From Ignavibacteriota bacterium (GTDB lineage: Bacteria > Bacteroidota > Ignavibacteria > Palsa-1295), in assembly GCA_003151825.1 (NCBI GenBank), contig PLYO01000020.1, positions 1 through 64,000 of the forward strand: DNA of 64,000 bases, given 5' to 3'. The notes under the pieces were generated by a model. That model worked only from the letters and a program-made list of their open reading frames with translations. It made no database searches and was not told the origin of the DNA. Made by a program: the position numbers and the translations under genes. This document shows, one piece after another, positions 60,890 to 64,000 of the stretch. Each line of letters opens with the position of its first letter. Position 1 is the first letter of the stretch.

Positions 60890-61708
60890 TTCCATCTTCC
60901 GGCAAAAAAATCGTTAGGCCAGCATTTTCTGATCGATCCGAACATTCACCAGCGGATCGTCGATGTTCTCTCGCCAAAGCCTGAAGACGTGGCGATTGAA
61001 ATCGGTCCCGGCACGGGGCTTCTCACGCGCCACTTGCTTCAAAGCCCGCTCGGCAAGCTCATTGCCTTCGAGTTGGATAAGCGTGCCGTGCCCGAGCTGC
61101 GAGAGATGTTTTCTAATGAAGGCCATCGTTTCGAAGTCCGGGAACAGGATTTTCTCGAATGTACTCTAAGCAAAATCTCTCAGGAAGCAGAAAAGAAGCT
61201 TCGTGTCATCGGCAACATTCCATATTATATCACCTCGCCTATTCTTTTTAAGCTCATCGATGAGCGGGAAGCTGTGCGCGACGCCGTTCTGCTCGTGCAG
61301 CGGGAAGTTGCCGAGCGCCTGACCGCAAAACCCCGCACGAAAGCGTATGGCATTCCGACCGTGCTCGCTAATTTTTTTGGCGAAGTTACGCTCTTGTTTC
61401 GCGCGCCGCGCGGTGCATTCCGGCCCGCGCCAACCGTCGATTCCGCTCTGGTGCGAATAGATTTCTCACGCGATTTCTTCATGCGAATGGATAAGGTGCG
61501 ACCCCCGGAGTTCGATGAAACTGCTTTTCGAAAACTCGTCCGCGCGCTTTTTGCCATGCGACGAAAAACGATCCGCAATAATTTGAAAGCATTCGTCAGT
61601 CCAGAGATTTTGCGCCGGCTCGAAGATAGCAGCCTTTCCTTATTTCTAAATGCTCGCGCGGAAGAACTCTCGATCGAGGATTTTCTCGAACTTTCGTCGC
61701 TAATATGA
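60887..61708 (+). CDS. rsmA: 16S rRNA dimethyladenosine transferase RsmA (KsgA)
   Basis: 273 residues. Dimethylates two adjacent adenines (A1518/A1519 in E. coli) in the 3' hairpin of 16S rRNA late in small-subunit assembly. Seen are FHLPAKKSLGQHFLIDPNI, the SAM site VAIEIGPGTGLLTRHLL, acidic FELDKRAVPEL, the catalytic VIGNIPYYITSPILFKLI (NIPY), VQREVAERL and FFGEVTLLFRAPRGAFRPAP, then the C-terminal FRKLVRALFAMRRKTIRNNL. The start at 60887 gives the standard N-terminus; an ATG at 60836 would add a tail coded by the heptamer repeat. The stop overlaps the PAP2 gene start (ATGA). Confidence 0.95.
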   Translation: MFHLPAKKSLGQHFLIDPNIHQRIVDVLSPKPEDVAIEIGPGTGLLTRHLLQSPLGKLIAFELDKRAVPELREMFSNEGHRFEVREQDFLECTLSKISQEAEKKLRVIGNIPYYITSPILFKLIDEREAVRDAVLLVQREVAERLTAKPRTKAYGIPTVLANFFGEVTLLFRAPRGAFRPAPTVDSALVRIDFSRDFFMRMDKVRPPEFDETAFRKLVRALFAMRRKTIRNNLKAFVSPEILRRLEDSSLSLFLNARAEELSIEDFLELSSLI

Positions 61709-62871
61709 AAATGAAGGAGCGCTTAGGTGCGGAGCCGGAAGCCGAAATCTATTGTTCAAGCGCGCCAATGGAATCGAAAATCGCTGTGCAAGCCAAAGTC
61801 CCTACCGTGCCGCATGGGCTTACTATTGGAGCGCGTATTATTCGCCAATTGGCTCCGCACGAAATTCTTTTACTGCTTTTTGCTGTGTTGTTAAGCTTAG
61901 TTGCAGTCCTTGCGTCAAGCCGTGTGACGGCGTGGCCTCAAGTCCTTGTAGATATGGTTATCGCCAGCGGGCTTATTTTTGCGATGAGCCTTTGGGCGAG
62001 CCTTGCCGGGACAAGTGGCAACGCAGGCCGATGGGCGCGGCGCCTTAGGCTGCTCTATCTCTTTCCGCTCATCCCTATTTATTTCGAGGCTGCCGGACTT
62101 ATTTCGAATCCGATCCATGGCCACGATTTCGATGCGTGGCTAATCGTGGCGGACCGTTTGATCTTCGGCGTGAATCCAACTGACTGGCTTGCGCTGCATT
62201 TCCCAACGTGGCCGTGGCTCACGGAATATCTCATGATTTGCTATACACTTTTTTATTTTCTGCCATGTGCCCTGACGCTCGAGTTGTATCGGCGCGGGCC
62301 GCGCATCGTCGGCGATGCGCGGAAAAAGGAAGAGTTCGGCGCTCTGGCGCCATTCACATTTGGCGCGATCCGAAATGGGGAGCGGCCAGAACCAGTGGAG
62401 CAAGTGGTATTCATCGTCGTCTATGCCTTTTTGCTTTCCTATATAGGCTATATATTGGTGCCAGCGATCGGGCCGCGTTTTACGCTCCACAATTTTCTCA
62501 ATTTGTCGAACGAGTTGCCCGGTGTTTTTCTCACCGAACCGCTGCGGACGCTGCTCAATCGAGGGGAGGGTGTTGTGCCCGGAATGTCCATCGCGAACAT
62601 TATCAGTCACGTCAATCGTGACGCCTTTCCGAGCGGTCATACGGATATTACGTTGCTCACAATCGTATTGGCATTTCAGTTCCGGGCGCGCGTTCGATGG
62701 GCCATTGCCATTATTGGGATCAGCTTAATTTTCTCGACCGTCTATCTGCGTTATCATTATGTCGTCGATCTTCTGGCCGCCGCTGTGCTGGCCGTTATTA
62801 CGCTCTACACCTGGGAGTGGGTGCGGGAACGAATGCTGCGCATTCGAGCGAGATTCGTTATGGCGCCGTAA
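61705..62871 (+). CDS. PAP2-superfamily membrane phosphatase / phosphotransferase
   Basis: 388 residues with six or more membrane helices. The last part holds the PAP2 motifs: NRDAFPSGHTDITLLTIVL (motif 2, about residue 307, SGH) and STVYLRYHYVVDLLAAAVL (motif 3, R-x5-D with His). Motif 1 is weak (VPAIGPRFTL), as in the inositol-phosphorylceramide-synthase/AUR1-like branch. Likely substrates are lipid phosphates such as undecaprenyl diphosphate or phosphatidic acid. It is coupled to rsmA by a 4-nt overlap and overlaps the convergent DUF4412-like gene by 14 nt. Confidence 0.82.
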   Translation: MKMKERLGAEPEAEIYCSSAPMESKIAVQAKVPTVPHGLTIGARIIRQLAPHEILLLLFAVLLSLVAVLASSRVTAWPQVLVDMVIASGLIFAMSLWASLAGTSGNAGRWARRLRLLYLFPLIPIYFEAAGLISNPIHGHDFDAWLIVADRLIFGVNPTDWLALHFPTWPWLTEYLMICYTLFYFLPCALTLELYRRGPRIVGDARKKEEFGALAPFTFGAIRNGERPEPVEQVVFIVVYAFLLSYIGYILVPAIGPRFTLHNFLNLSNELPGVFLTEPLRTLLNRGEGVVPGMSIANIISHVNRDAFPSGHTDITLLTIVLAFQFRARVRWAIAIIGISLIFSTVYLRYHYVVDLLAAAVLAVITLYTWEWVRERMLRIRARFVMAP

Positions 62872-63709
62872 CATTCCTTCTCTTCTGCTTCGCTATGCGG
62901 ACGCTGTCGCCATTGACGATCGTGTAGTCCTTTGGAATTGTAAAGAGCGCGTCATCCAGCTTTTCTTCGGTAATGTCCGTCAGTTCGCCGCTGGCAAATA
63001 CCTCGCCATTCATTTTGGTCTCGAATTTAACGGGGATTTTCCCGGCGGTGGGTCGCATCATTCCGAAAATCTGGTCGAGTCCGCCCTCTTCGTTGGCGCC
63101 GCGTCCTAAAAAGGCATCGCGGACGATATCGAACGCTTTGAGCTTCTCGTTATCCGAAAGCCACATGTCCGTTTCGAATGCGCCTTTTGCCGCATGGTAC
63201 TCTTCGGCATTCAATCCATGAATCGTTTCATGCTTGCCGGTCGGCTGCGGAAGCATCGCTTCGAGCGAATCGAAAAACCCATTGCGGCCACGGAGCGAAT
63301 CGTTAATGCGGCCGCGCGCGGAATCGAGCGCGCGAAGATCCATCACCATCGCCGTGTGATTCGGCATAAGCATCGTGAGCGTGCGCGCATTGCGGTCGAT
63401 GATCGAGTGCATCGTGATGAGGCCACCTAAGACCGAAACATCGTATGCCACCATATTTTCCCGCACGTAAATCTTGAGTCCAACGTTGGCTAAAGCGCCG
63501 AGGGATGAAGCGGGAGATTCAGCGTTCGAGCTGTCCGGACTCGAAGAATTTCCACCGCCATTCATGAGTTTGCCGAGGCCCGGCACATGGATGACCTCGG
63601 TAATCGTGCCCTCGTAAGCGCCCGCGGGCATTTGGCTGCGCTCCGCGCAGGACGCCAGCAACAGCGAAAGCGCAAAAAATTTTATAGTGTGTGTTGGATG
63701 AAAATTCAT
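62858..63709 (-). CDS. DUF4412-like lipoprotein
   Basis: 283 residues. Lipobox in FFALSLLLASC. After a Gly/Ser-rich linker (NGGGNSSSPDSSNAES) come the strands typical of DUF4412-like beta domains: LKIYVRENMVAYDVSVLGG, ITMHSIIDRNARTLTMLMPN, AMVMDLRALDSA, then HETIHGLNAEEYHA and FETDMWLSDNEKLKAFDIV, where Ala, Tyr and Trp anchor a lipid-binding-like cup (LolA-type fold is suspected). It ends PKDYTIVNGDSV. The function is unknown; an envelope lipoprotein is certain from the signal. The start has no strong Shine-Dalgarno site. Confidence 0.75.
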   Translation of the reverse strand: MNFHPTHTIKFFALSLLLASCAERSQMPAGAYEGTITEVIHVPGLGKLMNGGGNSSSPDSSNAESPASSLGALANVGLKIYVRENMVAYDVSVLGGLITMHSIIDRNARTLTMLMPNHTAMVMDLRALDSARGRINDSLRGRNGFFDSLEAMLPQPTGKHETIHGLNAEEYHAAKGAFETDMWLSDNEKLKAFDIVRDAFLGRGANEEGGLDQIFGMMRPTAGKIPVKFETKMNGEVFASGELTDITEEKLDDALFTIPKDYTIVNGDSVRIAKQKRRNVTAP

Positions 63710-63800
63710 AATTGCTGTCTTTAGGAAGTAGGTGCCTTTTAAAGCAAGATACGACGGAAAATGGATGATGTCGATTAAGCGGATAAGAATGTGAATAAAA

Positions 63801-63835
63801 AAGAGTTATCGAATTGCTTCGATAACTCTTTTTGT
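63801..63835. terminator. Intrinsic terminator, downstream of the gene at the window edge
   Basis: A 13-bp stem (aagagttatcgaa / ttcgataactctt) with a TTGC loop is flanked by A-run and T-run. It follows the stop of the minus-strand gene at 63846 and could work in both directions. Confidence 0.85.
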
Positions 63836-63845
63836 CGAAGTATAA

Positions 63846-64000
63846 TTATTTATCGGGCATTAGTTCAATGTCCCTTGAAGGATTGGCGTTCGTATCCCGT
63901 GGTAATAGGCTTCTTAAATGTTCGAAGCCCTCATCAGATGCTATTTTGGGTCGGCCATGAAGCGCGGTTAAAACGCCATTTAGCGATTGCTCGGCCTCGG
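63846..64000 (-). CDS. 3' end of a gene running beyond the window, unknown
   Basis: The last 51 codons (with stop) read AEQSLNGVLTALHGRPKIAS, then DEGFEHLRSLLPRD and NPSRDIELMPDK. The terminator just after it supports a real gene end. Too little is present to name a family. Confidence 0.6.
   Translation of the reverse strand, partial: EAEQSLNGVLTALHGRPKIASDEGFEHLRSLLPRDTNANPSRDIELMPDK

Noticed and set aside
1-64000. tRNA, rRNA or CRISPR arrays
   Set aside because: I looked for T-loop-like motifs, rRNA-like blocks and spaced direct repeats and found none; the period-7 tracts have no spacers.

Overview
The window looks like a chromosomal piece from the Bacteroidota/Chlorobiota (FCB) group, most like Kapabacteria/Ignavibacteria relatives. 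The reasons are a fused lpxC-fabZ gene next to lpxA, several large secreted proteins ending in FlgD-like type IX secretion (T9SS) sorting domains, PorV/PorQ-like and PorE-like envelope proteins, weak or absent Shine-Dalgarno sites, and TATCTTTG promoter-like boxes (Bacteroidota-type TAnnTTTG). This placement is inference; no rRNA, tRNA or CRISPR was seen.

Layout. 0-4.3 kb: a GIY-YIG/RAMA-like protein, trmD, and divergent lpxC/fabZ-lpxA (lipid A). 4.3-12.4 kb: a giant T9SS protein, then an unusual redox operon (Rieske lipoprotein, haem-bearing outer-membrane barrel, haem-bearing lipoprotein) and a LysE-type exporter. 12.3-23 kb: a GT9 glycosyltransferase, an ECF sigma factor with a probable membrane anti-sigma/barrel protein, two divergent paralogous LamG+SGNH esterase-like secreted proteins, a lipoprotein and a double-OmpA protein. 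23-30 kb: tamB-like gene and the split heptose genes rfaE2 and rfaE1. 30-35 kb: gene remnants, a PgpH-type HD phosphodiesterase, a Xer recombinase and a GT-C membrane protein. 35-44.5 kb: PorV-like protein, three lipoproteins (one PorE-like), gene-end remnants, and a three-gene set around a papain-like C70/C39-type peptidase. 44.6-47.5 kb: a DUF4062-NTPase-TPR (STAND/NACHT-like) protein, a plausible immune sensor. 47.9-53.6 kb: rarA, a T9SS beta-propeller protein and a YVTN propeller. 53.8-55.4 kb: an arsR-arsC-aqpS arsenic operon. 55.4-57.4 kb: a short metH preceded by a SAM-II-like riboswitch and terminator. 57.4-64 kb: two convergent paralogous GT-C-like genes, rsmA, a PAP2 protein, a DUF4412-like lipoprotein and the end of one more gene.

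The most striking pattern is repeat invasion of protein-coding DNA. At least eight loci carry heptanucleotide tandem repeats (period exactly 7), and two 65-73 nt paired palindromes have GTAG/CTAC outer ends, the architecture of REPINs. Several sit in frame inside signal peptides, N-terminal extensions, a C-terminus or an interdomain loop: two signal-peptide hydrophobic cores are largely heptamer repeat, and two more signal peptides contain a REPIN-like element. A separate ~165 nt intergenic repeat occurs at 0.9 kb and 47.6 kb.

Functionally, most of the window serves the cell envelope: lipid A and heptose synthesis, outer-membrane assembly (TamB), surface proteins and lipid-linked glycosyl transfer.
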